Shown here one piece after another: positions 9,001 to 16,715 of a stretch of DNA of 64,000 bases. The stretch lies in contig NZ_JAOYFC010000001.1 in NCBI RefSeq assembly GCF_025802015.1, positions 310,001-374,000 of the forward strand, in the 5' to 3' direction. The translations under genes were made by a program, and so were the position numbers. The stretch comes from Falsihalocynthiibacter halioticoli (GTDB lineage: Bacteria; Pseudomonadota; Alphaproteobacteria; Rhodobacterales; Rhodobacteraceae). Positions within the stretch are counted from its first letter, which is position 1. Each line of letters starts with the position of its first letter. The notes under the pieces are model-generated. The model saw nothing but the letters and a program-made list of their open reading frames with translations. It was not told the DNA's origin and made no database searches.

Positions 9001-9812
9001 GAGCCAACGGCAAAAGACGTGCCGTTCAGGATTACGGATGGCGGAGCTTCTGAGAACAGATGTTCGAGCGTTGCAACCGATACTGGGTCTTTGAGCGAGG
9101 CGACAAAAACAGGAAGTGGATTCAATCCGCGGCGTAGGAGCGCTTTGACAAGGCGGTTGACCGGATTTAGTCCCGCGCCCTGCACCAAAGCACGATAAAA
9201 AACGATCGGAACAACGGGAGCGTCCGCAAGCCAGTTTTCTTGCGCGGCCTCTAGGTTTGCGATCCCTGTACCGGGCCAATAGACGCCAGCACGAAGGAGC
9301 GCGCGGGCAGGCTCTGGCTTTTCCGCTCCTGTGAGCATCGCCTTGGCGTACTCAAGGAAATGGCTGGCGTTTTCCGGCCCTCCCTCGACCATATAGGCCC
9401 AAAGCGCTTGGTAATCTTCGTCTGAAACTGTGGAGAGTTCGCGCAACTCCGCGTCTGGCTTATCGTCACCGGGAAGCGCCACAAAGGCAACGCCCGCCGC
9501 GTGAAGATGTGCGGCGTACTGCGTGAGGCCATACTTCCAATATCCCGCCCCACCAAGGCAGCGCGCAATCACCAATTTACTCTTCGCGGCGCAATTTTCG
9601 ATATGCAAATCCACAGACATCGGGTGCTGCAGATGCATGAGGCTCGCAAGCCGCAAGGTTGGCGGTGCGGCCATTTCGGAACGCGCTTCAGAGAGCGCGG
9701 CAAGTTCCGTGTCCGCGGCGGAGATAAACACGATATCCGCAGGGGTTTGCCCGAGGTCTACGGGCTCCGAGCCGTCAGAAATTGTGCCGGGTGTTGCCGC
9801 GAGAAGATGCAT
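6093..9812 (-). CDS. cobN: Cobaltochelatase subunit CobN
   Basis: 1239 aa, the normal size for CobN, the large corrin-binding subunit of the ATP-dependent cobaltochelatase that inserts Co(II) into hydrogenobyrinic acid a,c-diamide late in the aerobic pathway; it works with CobS and CobT, neither of which is in this window. The family start MHLLAATPGTISDG and the central HMGKHGNLEWLPGKS and ARGYNIDPEDTYHSPDLVPPH-type segments (catalytic core shared with BchH) are present. The start codon overlaps the stop of the upstream GNAT gene as TGATG, so translation is probably coupled. Last gene of the riboswitch operon. Confidence 0.98.
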   Translation of the reverse strand: MHLLAATPGTISDGSEPVDLGQTPADIVFISAADTELAALSEARSEMAAPPTLRLASLMHLQHPMSVDLHIENCAAKSKLVIARCLGGAGYWKYGLTQYAAHLHAAGVAFVALPGDDKPDAELRELSTVSDEDYQALWAYMVEGGPENASHFLEYAKAMLTGAEKPEPARALLRAGVYWPGTGIANLEAAQENWLADAPVVPIVFYRALVQGAGLNPVNRLVKALLRRGLNPLPVFVASLKDPVSVATLEHLFSEAPPSVILNGTSFAVGSPHQGDDQATNPFQMDAANEAPVFQIVFSASSEASWIEGANGLSARDIAMNVALPEVDGRILSRAVSFKGEAFFDEATECAIASYRAQGDRIDFVADLAANWADLRKTAAKDRRVALVLANYPNKDGRLANGVGLDAPAATCNTLNALTEAGYSTRDLPEDSDDLMQRILAGPTNWLTDRRVRTGGVDLSMADYQISYGALPHEVRAQIEERWGKPEADPFYEAGEVDCGRFKLSVLTFGNVVVGVQPARGYNIDPEDTYHSPDLVPPHNYLAFYFWLRHTFRAQAIVHMGKHGNLEWLPGKSVALSQECFPEAVFGPTPHIYPFIVNDPGEGTQAKRRAQAVIVDHLTPPLTRAESYGPLRDLEALVDEYYEAAGVDPRRIKHLKREILTLTSATGLGEDAGLSGEDEESDLAKLDAFLCELKEAQIRDGLHIFGESPTGRLERDLVQALVRVPRGDGTGADASLQRAIADDLALGFDPLNCDMAATWDSAKPDALGSVLADAWRSFGDTVERIELLASALIDGEAACPGPKSTTVLEGIKTNVRPSVAACGPAEMSGLLTALNGKFLPPAPSGAPTRGRLDTLPTGRNFYSVDSRAVPTPTAWALGWKSANLLIEKHLQDHGDWPRALLLTAWGTANMRTGGDDIAQALALMGVKPTWDAANRRVTGFEVLPQGVLGRPRVDVTLRVSGFFRDAFPQLIALVDSAARAVMELDEPADLNPARARLLAEGDQSAYRVFGSKPGAYGAGLQAMIDEHLWADKSDLAEAYLEWGSYAYGKNAEGTRARPQFESRLKQAEAIVQNQDNREHDLLDSDDYYQFEGGAAAAINTLQGQDRPIYHNDHSRPERPVIRTLDEEIARVVRSRVVNPKWIEGVMRHGYKGAFEMAATVDYMFAFAATTGAVKGHHFDAVHAAFLEDEDVRAFIEEHNAPALKEIAERLNEAIERGLWMPRSNSARALLETLARNTPN

Positions 9813-10264
9813 CAGAGAGGGCGTTCCATAAACAGGCTGAGCGGGTCATCCTCGTAGTCGCCGAAAGGGCCGCAATATGTAAACCCGTGTTTTTCATAAA
9901 GCTTATGTGCGGCAGTGAGGCTGTTTCCTGTCTCAAGCTTCAGCGTCTTCAAACCTTCGGCTCGCGCGGTTTCGATGAGTGCTTCCATAAGTTTATTTGC
10001 GACGCCACGGCCCCGCGCTTCGGAAGCGACGAACATCGATTTAACTTCGCCGTAGTCTCCCTTAAGCGCCACCGCACCGCAGCCGAGGGTATGTTCGCCG
10101 TCTTGCGCAACAAGAAACCGGATATCCTCGCCACAGAGAGCATCGACCGACAAGTAGTGGTTGGATTCCGCCGGAAACAACTCCTGCATCAGCGCATGGC
10201 TTGCTTCAAGCAATGCTTGCGCTTGCGGGGCGCGGGGATCACCGGTTTCGACCGTAATGCTCAC
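9812..10264 (-). CDS. GNAT family N-acetyltransferase embedded between cobW and cobN
   Basis: 150 aa, a single GNAT domain. The acetyl-CoA pyrophosphate loop (motif A) is ARGRGVANKLMEALIETAR at about residues 82-100, followed by TLKLETGNSLTAAHKLYEKHGF (motif B). The best general match is the small GNATs annotated as putative acetyltransferases; the acceptor substrate is unknown. The start ATG overlaps the cobW stop (ATGA) and its stop overlaps the cobN start (TGATG), so all three are probably translated as a coupled unit under the B12 riboswitch. Confidence 0.92.
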   Translation of the reverse strand: MSITVETGDPRAPQAQALLEASHALMQELFPAESNHYLSVDALCGEDIRFLVAQDGEHTLGCGAVALKGDYGEVKSMFVASEARGRGVANKLMEALIETARAEGLKTLKLETGNSLTAAHKLYEKHGFTYCGPFGDYEDDPLSLFMERPL

Positions 10265-11328
10265 GCTTGAAGAGCCTTTTCAATGGACGCGCGGTCAAGC
10301 CCGCTTTCGCCAATGACGACAAGTCGCGTTTCGCGAGGCGCTGCGCCGAAAGGCTGGTCAAAGTAGGTGTCCACTCGTGGGCCAACAGCCTGAAGCGTGA
10401 GGCGCATCGGCTTCCCTTCGACAGCGGCAAATCCTTTGAGACGCAAAATATTGTTCTGACGGATCACATCGGCGACTTGCTCGGCAAAAGCGTTCGGGTC
10501 TTTGATTTCGCCACGGGCAACAACAAAGCTCTCAAACTCGTCGTGACCATGCGCGTGCTCATGGTCGTGGTGATGATCGTCGTGGTCATCATGGTCGTGG
10601 TGATGGTGGTGGATTTCGTGGCGCGAAGACAGGTCGCTCTCCGCACCAATGCCCTGACCAAGCAGCACATCAACGGGCAAAGCGCCCATCGTGGATTTCA
10701 CAACCTGAACCCCATCGCGGCTTTCGGTGCGAAGTTTGCCGACGAGCACGGAAGCGTCCTCCTCGCCCAACAGGTCAGCCTTGTTCACGACAATCATATC
10801 CGCACAGGCGATTTGGTCTTCGAACAGTTCCGAGAGAGGCGTCTCATGGTCGAGGTTTTCATCCAGTTTGCGCTGGGCATCGACGGCGGCAACGTTATGG
10901 GCAAATTGCCCGTCAGCAACGGCACGGCCGTCCACCACAGTCACAACGCCATCGACGGTAACTTTGGTGGCGATTTCGGGCCAATTAAATGCGCGCACGA
11001 GTGGTTGAGGCAACGCAAGGCCAGATGTTTCGATAACGATGTGGTCGGGTGCATTTTCACGGGCGAGGAGCTTTTCCATCGTCGGGATAAAATCCTCAGC
11101 AACAGTACAGCAGATACAGCCGTTAGACAGCTCCATCACGTCATCATCGGTGCATGTTTCGTCACCGCATCCCTTGAGGATATCACCATCCACACCAAGA
11201 TCGCCGAATTCGTTGATGATAAGGGCAATGCGCTTGCCTTCGGCGTTTTGAAGCATGTGGCGGATCAGAGTGGTCTTCCCCGCTCCAAGAAAGCCGGTAA
11301 CGACGGTGGCTGGAATTTTTTGTGGCAT
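10261..11328 (-). CDS. cobW: CobW, G3E-family metallochaperone GTPase
   Basis: 355 aa. P-loop GFLGAGKTT is at residues 12-20, the CXCC metal site GCICCTV at 70-76, and NKADL is the G4 motif. A His/Asp-rich tract lies around residues 233-260 before the C-terminal CobW domain, fitting metal binding. CobW proteins are thought to supply cobalt to CobN; relatives serve zinc or nickel enzymes. The neighbours cbtA, cbtB and cobN and the riboswitch make the cobalt role the natural reading here. Confidence 0.96.
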   Translation of the reverse strand: MPQKIPATVVTGFLGAGKTTLIRHMLQNAEGKRIALIINEFGDLGVDGDILKGCGDETCTDDDVMELSNGCICCTVAEDFIPTMEKLLARENAPDHIVIETSGLALPQPLVRAFNWPEIATKVTVDGVVTVVDGRAVADGQFAHNVAAVDAQRKLDENLDHETPLSELFEDQIACADMIVVNKADLLGEEDASVLVGKLRTESRDGVQVVKSTMGALPVDVLLGQGIGAESDLSSRHEIHHHHHDHDDHDDHHHDHEHAHGHDEFESFVVARGEIKDPNAFAEQVADVIRQNNILRLKGFAAVEGKPMRLTLQAVGPRVDTYFDQPFGAAPRETRLVVIGESGLDRASIEKALQA

Positions 11329-11382
11329 GATGGCCTCGTTTGTTAGGCGTGACGCTCAGGGCTTAGGCTCCGAGCGTTATTT

Positions 11383-12099
11383 TTAAACTGCGTGTTTGTG
11401 CCAAGCGTACCCCGCAACGCCACCAAGAACCACCCAAGTGGCACAGGCAACCGCGAGGGTTCGCGAGACGAAAAGAGCGGCAAGTTCGGGCGGGGCGACA
11501 CCGGCATAGAAATCAAGATGCGGCGCGCCGATCACATGGGGCAGGGCGATGAATGCAGCGCCCGCAATTCCCCACCAGAGGTTGGCACCGAATGTAATCA
11601 TGCCGATCCCGACAGCGGTTGCGATCACGGTTGTGATCCACCACATCTGGCGCAGGGTGACATCATCCGCAGGTGTGCCAGGAAGCTCTGGATAAAGTCC
11701 GGCTGCTGGCGCGAGTTGGATTACAACAAAGCCCACAAGCCCCCAGATAAGTCCCGTTCTTGCATTGACTTCGAGCCCAGCCATCTGCGCCGTTCCGAAT
11801 GCCGCAGCAACGATCAGGCCAAATCCAGTGAACACAAGTACGTTCATCGCAACAGTCATTCCGTGCCGCGCAAGTTTTTCCGAAGTTGTCGGCGGCGCTT
11901 CCACCTCTTCTTCCTCTTCGGATGCGGTTACATCTTCACCGTCCACGATCAAAACACCGGCGTAATGCGATTTCGCACCGGTTTCGTATTCCTCACCCTC
12001 AAGAAGCAGAGGGGTGACGAGCCAAAACTGAAGCAGCGCGGAAATCAACCCTGCGATCAGACCAGCGTACAGCGCGCTGGAAAAAATTTGTTTGAACAT
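11383..12099 (-). CDS. cbtA: CbtA family cobalt transporter subunit
   Basis: 238 aa integral membrane protein with about five or six hydrophobic segments, the first being YAGLIAGLISALLQFWLVTP. I chose the ATG at 12099 (protein starts MFKQIFSSALYAG); an upstream in-frame start would add 30 polar residues overlapping cbtB. A stretch near residue 55-70 is very acidic (SEEEEEVE), a possible cation-attracting loop. CbtA is a predicted cobalt permease component, defined mainly by co-occurrence with B12 riboswitches and cbtB. It begins 4 nt after cbtB ends. The 54 nt between cbtA and cobW hold no other feature. Confidence 0.93.
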   Translation of the reverse strand: MFKQIFSSALYAGLIAGLISALLQFWLVTPLLLEGEEYETGAKSHYAGVLIVDGEDVTASEEEEEVEAPPTTSEKLARHGMTVAMNVLVFTGFGLIVAAAFGTAQMAGLEVNARTGLIWGLVGFVVIQLAPAAGLYPELPGTPADDVTLRQMWWITTVIATAVGIGMITFGANLWWGIAGAAFIALPHVIGAPHLDFYAGVAPPELAALFVSRTLAVACATWVVLGGVAGYAWHKHAV

Positions 12100-12103
12100 C
12101 TGC

Positions 12104-12307
12104 TTAGTGGCAGGGGAACGCGACTGCGTGACGTGTGTCGTGTGCTGCGTCGTGCAGAACAGCAGACTGTGCAAAGCCAGCCGCGCCAATCAGCATTACA
12201 CCCGCAAGAGCCGCCGCAAAGATCGGCAGGAATGCAAGGTTTGCTTTTTCCGCAGGAGCCGTGGCCGCTTGAGCTACTACTCTGGGTTCGTTCAGATCGT
12301 TCTTCAT
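12104..12307 (-). CDS. cbtB: CbtB family cobalt transporter auxiliary subunit
   Basis: 67 aa with one transmembrane segment (FLPIFAAALAGVMLIGAAGF) and the diagnostic C-terminal histidine motif HDAAHDTRHAVAFPCH, which is expected to bind Co(II). First gene after the cobalamin riboswitch. AAAGGAG lies just upstream of the ATG at 12307 and is preceded by a small hairpin, so the riboswitch probably acts on translation initiation here. Confidence 0.95.
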   Translation of the reverse strand: MKNDLNEPRVVAQAATAPAEKANLAFLPIFAAALAGVMLIGAAGFAQSAVLHDAAHDTRHAVAFPCH

Positions 12308-12320
12308 ATGTCTCCTTTTC

Positions 12321-12336
12321 CCGTCACACCCGACGG
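12321..12336 (-). promoter_or_regulatory. Hairpin before the cbtB ribosome-binding site (expression platform)
   Basis: CCGTC and GACGG form a 5-bp stem with a 6-nt loop between the B12 box and the cbtB Shine-Dalgarno (complement of 12311-12320). No U-run follows on the minus strand, so control by sequestering the ribosome site is more likely than transcription termination. Confidence 0.5.
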
Positions 12337-12350
12337 TTGGCTAAACTCTA

Positions 12351-12540
12351 CGCAAGGCTGGTCTCCTGGCTCGCGGGTCGCTGCGCTGTGTCGCCTTCCC
12401 GGATTGCTCCAGTGACATATGACACGCGCTCGCCGCATACAGTCGCGGGGGCGGCTGTGGCCTCTGGTCCCTGTTTGGGTCACCATCACCACATTCCCAT
12501 TTATCCCCAACCGCTCAAGCGGCGCTATGGGGATACCATG
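12351..12540 (-). promoter_or_regulatory. Cobalamin (B12) riboswitch
   Basis: On the minus strand the leader holds all hallmark blocks in order: GGGAATGTGGTGA-type core, AGCCGCCCCCGCGACTGTA (consensus GCTGCCCCCGCAACTGTAA), GTCACTGG, CCGGGAAGG and the B12 box GAGCCAGGAGACCAGCC (complement of about 12357-12373). This is the adenosylcobalamin aptamer. It precedes cbtB-cbtA-cobW-GNAT-cobN, so high cobalamin should shut down cobalt import and the chelatase subunit. The gap up to 12683 should contain the promoter and the 5' region of the divergent GNAT gene. Confidence 0.97.
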
Positions 12541-12683
12541 CAAGGCTATGTGACGGTTTTTGCGCGGGTGGGTCAAGCTGCATTTGGCATCCCCGATGAA
12601 AATATGGCGGATGGCAGCGCAAACATGCATGGCAATTCACATTCTGCCTTGCAGGACCGTGAAAGAATGCCCCAACTACTCCC

Positions 12684-13121
12684 ATGACACATCCAACACT
12701 CCGCCCTGCAACACATGATGATTCGGAGGCCATCCGCACTTGTATTGCTGACGCATTTACCAAGGCTCGCGCCGAGATTTCTGACTTTCCTGATGTCACC
12801 TTTGGCATCGAAGAGAGCATCGGGGCGGGGCTTGCATTTGTAGCCGAAGCGGAAGGCTGTGTTTGTGGCGCGCTGACTGTGCATGTCACCGACGATTACC
12901 TCAAAGTTGAGGTTGTCGCGGTGGACAGCGCCTATCGCGGTTTTGGCATTGGACGATTGCTCATGGAATTTGCAGTTCAAGAGGCCAAGCGCCGCGGCGT
13001 CAGGGAGCTTCGACTACGTACGCATATCTTGATGCCAGAGAATGTCGCTCTGTATCAGCATCTGGGTTGGGAAGTTACTTCGGAAGATGAAACCGGAGTT
13101 AATATGGCCTTTAAACTTTAA
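12684..13121 (+). CDS. GNAT family N-acetyltransferase
   Basis: 145 aa single-domain acetyltransferase. Motif A is VVAVDSAYRGFGIGRLLMEFAVQEAKRRG (core RGFGIGRLL, about residues 75-100), followed by LRLRTHILMPENVALYQHLGW, the usual motif B ending. The substrate cannot be predicted. Transcribed divergently from the riboswitch operon and followed by 130 nt containing a TTGACA-like element (about 13189) before smc. It is a different subfamily from the GNAT at 9812-10264. Confidence 0.9.
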   Translation: MTHPTLRPATHDDSEAIRTCIADAFTKARAEISDFPDVTFGIEESIGAGLAFVAEAEGCVCGALTVHVTDDYLKVEVVAVDSAYRGFGIGRLLMEFAVQEAKRRGVRELRLRTHILMPENVALYQHLGWEVTSEDETGVNMAFKL

Positions 13122-13253
13122 AATGCGGCCGTCAGACGCAATATCTTGTGGATAACTCCGCCGATTATAGCAGATAGTGGGGTAAACCGTTGACACACAC
13201 CCCCTCTGGCCCAAACGATGGTGTATCTGGAGGAATCACTTAAAGGTGCGCGT

Positions 13254-16200
13254 TTGCAGTTTTCCAAACTCAAGCTGAACGGTTTCAAAAGCTTCGTTGA
13301 CCCAACCGATCTTATCATCGCGGATGGGCTGACGGGGGTTGTCGGGCCGAACGGGTGCGGGAAATCCAACCTGCTTGAGGCGCTGCGATGGGTGATGGGC
13401 GAGACCCGCCCCAAAGCGATGCGCGGCGGCGGCATGGAAGATGTGATTTTTGCCGGAACCGCAACACGGCCTGCGCGCAACTTCGCCGAAGTGTCGCTCA
13501 CCATTGATAACAGCGATCGCCTCGCGCCCTCGGGGTTCAATGATTCCGATACGCTTGATGTGGTGCGGCGGATTACGCGCGATGCGGGCTCTGCGTTCAA
13601 GGCCAACACCAAGGATGTGCGCGCCCGCGATATTCAGATGCTCTTTGCCGATGCCTCGACCGGCTCGCACTCTCCTGCGCTTGTCCGTCAGGGCCAGATT
13701 GCGGAGTTGATCAACGCCAAGCCCAAAGCGCGGCGGCGTATCCTCGAAGAAGCCGCAGGGATCTCGGGGCTTTACCAACGGCGGCACGAAGCCGAACTCA
13801 AACTTAAGGGCACGGAAACCAACCTGTCGCGGGTTGAAGATGTGGTTGAACAACTTGCCAGCCAGCTTGGTCAATTGGCGCGGCAAGCGCGTCAGGCAGC
13901 GCGTTATCGCTCCATTGGCGAGGAGTTGCGGCACGCAGAGGGGCTTCTGCTCTATCGCCGCTGGAAAGAGGCGGACGAGGCCCGCGCAACTGCGCAGGCT
14001 GATTTGACCGAGCGCACGAAGCTGGCAGGAGCCGCAGAGGGAGAAGCAAGAACAGCGGCGAAGGCTCGCGCCGCCGCCGAAGACCGTTTGCCTCCGTTGC
14101 GCGAAGAAGAAACCATCGCAGCCGCCGTTTTGACCCGATTGCAAAACCAGCGTGAAGCGCTGTCCGAGCAAGAGGCGCGCGCAATTGAAACAATTGAAAC
14201 TCTAACGCGGCGTATTGAGCAACTTGCCCACGACAAATCCCGTGAGCAGGAGCTGAACAAGGACGCAGGCGAGACAATTGAGCGGCTTGAATGGGAGCAA
14301 AACCAGCTTGCCGCCGCTGCCGAAGGATACGCCGAAAAGCTCGAAGAAAGCGCCAACGCGGCCTCTGATGCCGCAAGTGTTTTGCAGGAACGCGAGGCCG
14401 CGATTGGGCAACTCACCGAGGATGTCGCACGGCTTGCGGCGCGTCACCAATCGGCGCGGCGGTTGGTTGAGGACAACCAGAAAACCCTTGATCGCAGCGA
14501 AGGAGAGGCCGCTCGGGCGCGGGAAGCTTCTGCCCTCGCCAAAGCCGCTCTGACCAAGGCCGCTCAAGACTTCACAACAGCAGAGCAAGCACAAGATGCG
14601 GCCGCATCAGCAGCGAAAGTTGCAGAAGAAACGCTGATTGCCTGTGACAATGCCCGAGCCACCGCACAGAGCCGCGAAGCAGAAGCCCGCGCAGAACGCA
14701 GCGAGGCGGAGGGTGAAGCAAATGCGTTGCGGGCTGAAGTTTCCGCGCTTGCCAAGCTCGTGGAGCGAGACACTGCTGAAGGCGGTCAGGTCTTGGACGA
14801 ATTGCGCGTTGAGGGTGGCTATGAGAAGGCGCTTGGGGCTGCTCTCGCTGATGACTTGCGCGCGCCATCTGTTGGGCCTGAGGCTGTATCTGGCTGGGCG
14901 ACGTTGCCGGGATATTCCGCGCCACAAGGATTGCCCGAGGGCGTTTTGGCGCTGACCAATCACGTTACCGTGCCTGAAGTTTTGGTTCGTCGTATGGGGC
15001 AAGTCGGGCTCGTTGATAAAGCCGACGGGCCGCGCCTTCAGCCCGAGTTGAAGCCCGGTCAGCGGCTTGTAAGCATTGAGGGCGATCTTTGGCGCTGGGA
15101 TGGGTTTCGTGCGGGTGCTGAGGATGCGCCGAGTGCTGCTGCGCTTCGGTTGCAGCAACTTAACCGCCTCGTGGAACTTAAACGCGATCTGGAAGAAGCA
15201 AGCGCGCGCGGCGACGGCGCGAAACGGGCGCATGAGATGCTGTCCGAAGAACTTGCGCGCTGCACGCGTGAGGATCAGGAAGCCCGAGAAGCGCGTAAGA
15301 ACGCTGACCGTGCCCTGACCGAAGCAGCGCGCGCCCTGTCGCGCGCGGAAGCTGACCGCAACATTGCCGAGGGTAAACTTGAGAGTTTGTCGATGGCCGT
15401 GTCCCGCCACGAAGAAGAGGCAATGGAAGCGCGTACGCGCGTGAAGGAAGCTGAAACCGCGCTTGCAGACCTGGGTGATCTGGACGCCGCCCGTGCTGAG
15501 GTCGAGGACGTGAAAATGACCGTCGAGGCCGCGCGGATGACAATGATGTCCAAGCGCTCCGCATACGAGGAATTGCGCCGTGAGGGCGATGCCCGCACAA
15601 AGCGTCGGCAGGAGATCACGAAAGAAATTAGCGGCTGGCGGCTTCGTTTGGAGAACGCTGAGAAGCGGATCGGCGAGCTTGAGGAACGCCGTGTTGCAAG
15701 CGAGGCCGAGTTGAAAGAGGCCAGTGCTGCACCTGAGGAAATCGCGGCCAAACGCGAAGAACTTGCCGGAGCGATCGACACCGCCGAAAAACGCCGCCAA
15801 GAGGCCGCGGATAAGCTGGCGATCGGAGAAACAGAGCTTCGTGAGGCGATCAATGCCGAGCGTGATGCAGAGCGCGCTGCCAGTGAGGCCCGCGAAAGCC
15901 GCGCACGCGCTGAAGCGCGCGCCGACGCGGCCCGTGAAACCGTTGCTTATGCCGCCGAGCGAATTTCCGAGGCGATGGAAACTACGCCACAAGACTTGCT
16001 TGCGACTCTGGATGCTGATCCAGAGAAAATGCCGTCGGCGGAGAGCATTGAGGCTGATGTAAACCGCCTTAAACGGCAGAGGGACTCGCTCGGTGCGGTG
16101 AACCTACGGGCCGAAGAGGACGCAAAAGAAATTCAGGAAGAGCACGACAACCTCGTGTCGGAGAAAGCGGATCTGGACGAGGCAATCCGCAAGTTGCGAA

Positions 16201-16709
16201 CAGGCATTGCCAGCCTGAATAAAGAAGGCCGCGAGCGTTTGCTGACGGCGTTTGAACAAGTGAATAGCAACTTTACTCTGCTGTTCCGACACCTGTTCGG
16301 AGGCGGAGAGGCCAACCTTGTATTGGTCGAATCCGATGACCCGCTTGAAGCAGGACTTGAGATTATGTGCCAGCCACCGGGCAAGAAACTCAGCACATTG
16401 AGCCTGCTTTCTGGCGGTGAACAGACCCTGACGGCCATGGCGCTGATCTTTGCGGTTTTCCTCGCGAATCCAGCTCCGATCTGTGTTCTCGATGAGGTGG
16501 ACGCGCCGCTTGATGATGCGAACGTCACCCGTTTTTGTGACCTGTTGGATGAAATGACCCGCCGCACAGAAACACGCTTCCTGATCATCACACACCATGC
16601 GGTGACGATGGCGCGGATGGATCGGCTCTTTGGTGTCACAATGGCCGAGCAGGGCGTAAGTCAGCTTGTGTCTGTGGACCTCAAAAAAGCCGAAGCGCTG
16701 GTCGCTTAG
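13254..16709 (+). CDS. smc: Chromosome segregation protein SMC
   Basis: 1151 aa condensin ATPase. The N-terminal head has the Walker A loop GPNGCGKSN within FKSFVDPTDLIIADGLTGVV; the C-terminal head has the signature LSLLSGGEQTLTAMAL and Walker B ICVLDEVDAPLDD. Between them two long Ala/Glu/Arg-rich coiled coils flank a hinge at roughly residues 490-620. I prefer the TTG at 13254 (AAAGG 7 nt upstream, protein starts MQFSKLKLNGFKSF as SMC proteins do); an in-frame ATG at 13218 has no ribosome site. scpA and scpB are not next to it. Its location inside the cobalamin region looks incidental. Confidence 0.96.
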   Translation: MQFSKLKLNGFKSFVDPTDLIIADGLTGVVGPNGCGKSNLLEALRWVMGETRPKAMRGGGMEDVIFAGTATRPARNFAEVSLTIDNSDRLAPSGFNDSDTLDVVRRITRDAGSAFKANTKDVRARDIQMLFADASTGSHSPALVRQGQIAELINAKPKARRRILEEAAGISGLYQRRHEAELKLKGTETNLSRVEDVVEQLASQLGQLARQARQAARYRSIGEELRHAEGLLLYRRWKEADEARATAQADLTERTKLAGAAEGEARTAAKARAAAEDRLPPLREEETIAAAVLTRLQNQREALSEQEARAIETIETLTRRIEQLAHDKSREQELNKDAGETIERLEWEQNQLAAAAEGYAEKLEESANAASDAASVLQEREAAIGQLTEDVARLAARHQSARRLVEDNQKTLDRSEGEAARAREASALAKAALTKAAQDFTTAEQAQDAAASAAKVAEETLIACDNARATAQSREAEARAERSEAEGEANALRAEVSALAKLVERDTAEGGQVLDELRVEGGYEKALGAALADDLRAPSVGPEAVSGWATLPGYSAPQGLPEGVLALTNHVTVPEVLVRRMGQVGLVDKADGPRLQPELKPGQRLVSIEGDLWRWDGFRAGAEDAPSAAALRLQQLNRLVELKRDLEEASARGDGAKRAHEMLSEELARCTREDQEAREARKNADRALTEAARALSRAEADRNIAEGKLESLSMAVSRHEEEAMEARTRVKEAETALADLGDLDAARAEVEDVKMTVEAARMTMMSKRSAYEELRREGDARTKRRQEITKEISGWRLRLENAEKRIGELEERRVASEAELKEASAAPEEIAAKREELAGAIDTAEKRRQEAADKLAIGETELREAINAERDAERAASEARESRARAEARADAARETVAYAAERISEAMETTPQDLLATLDADPEKMPSAESIEADVNRLKRQRDSLGAVNLRAEEDAKEIQEEHDNLVSEKADLDEAIRKLRTGIASLNKEGRERLLTAFEQVNSNFTLLFRHLFGGGEANLVLVESDDPLEAGLEIMCQPPGKKLSTLSLLSGGEQTLTAMALIFAVFLANPAPICVLDEVDAPLDDANVTRFCDLLDEMTRRTETRFLIITHHAVTMARMDRLFGVTMAEQGVSQLVSVDLKKAEALVA

Positions 16710-16715
16710 TCCTGT

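Noticed and set aside
10560..10620. Repeated CAT/CAC-like triplets in cobW, and similar runs at 22730-22860 in cbiX, that look like a simple repeat or CRISPR-like array
   Set aside because: They are His/Asp codons in frame within metal-binding tracts; no spacer structure.
10267..11346. 359-codon open frame antisense to cobW
   Set aside because: It is the reverse-strand shadow of a clear CobW with intact motifs; the translation is rich in Val/His repeats caused by the His-codon tract.
11392..12687. 431-codon open frame antisense to cbtA, cbtB and the riboswitch
   Set aside because: It runs through three supported minus-strand elements, has no ribosome site and no recognisable domain.
14607..15992. 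461-codon open frame antisense to smc
   Set aside because: Low-complexity shadow of the Ala/Glu-rich coiled coil, where the reverse strand rarely makes stops.
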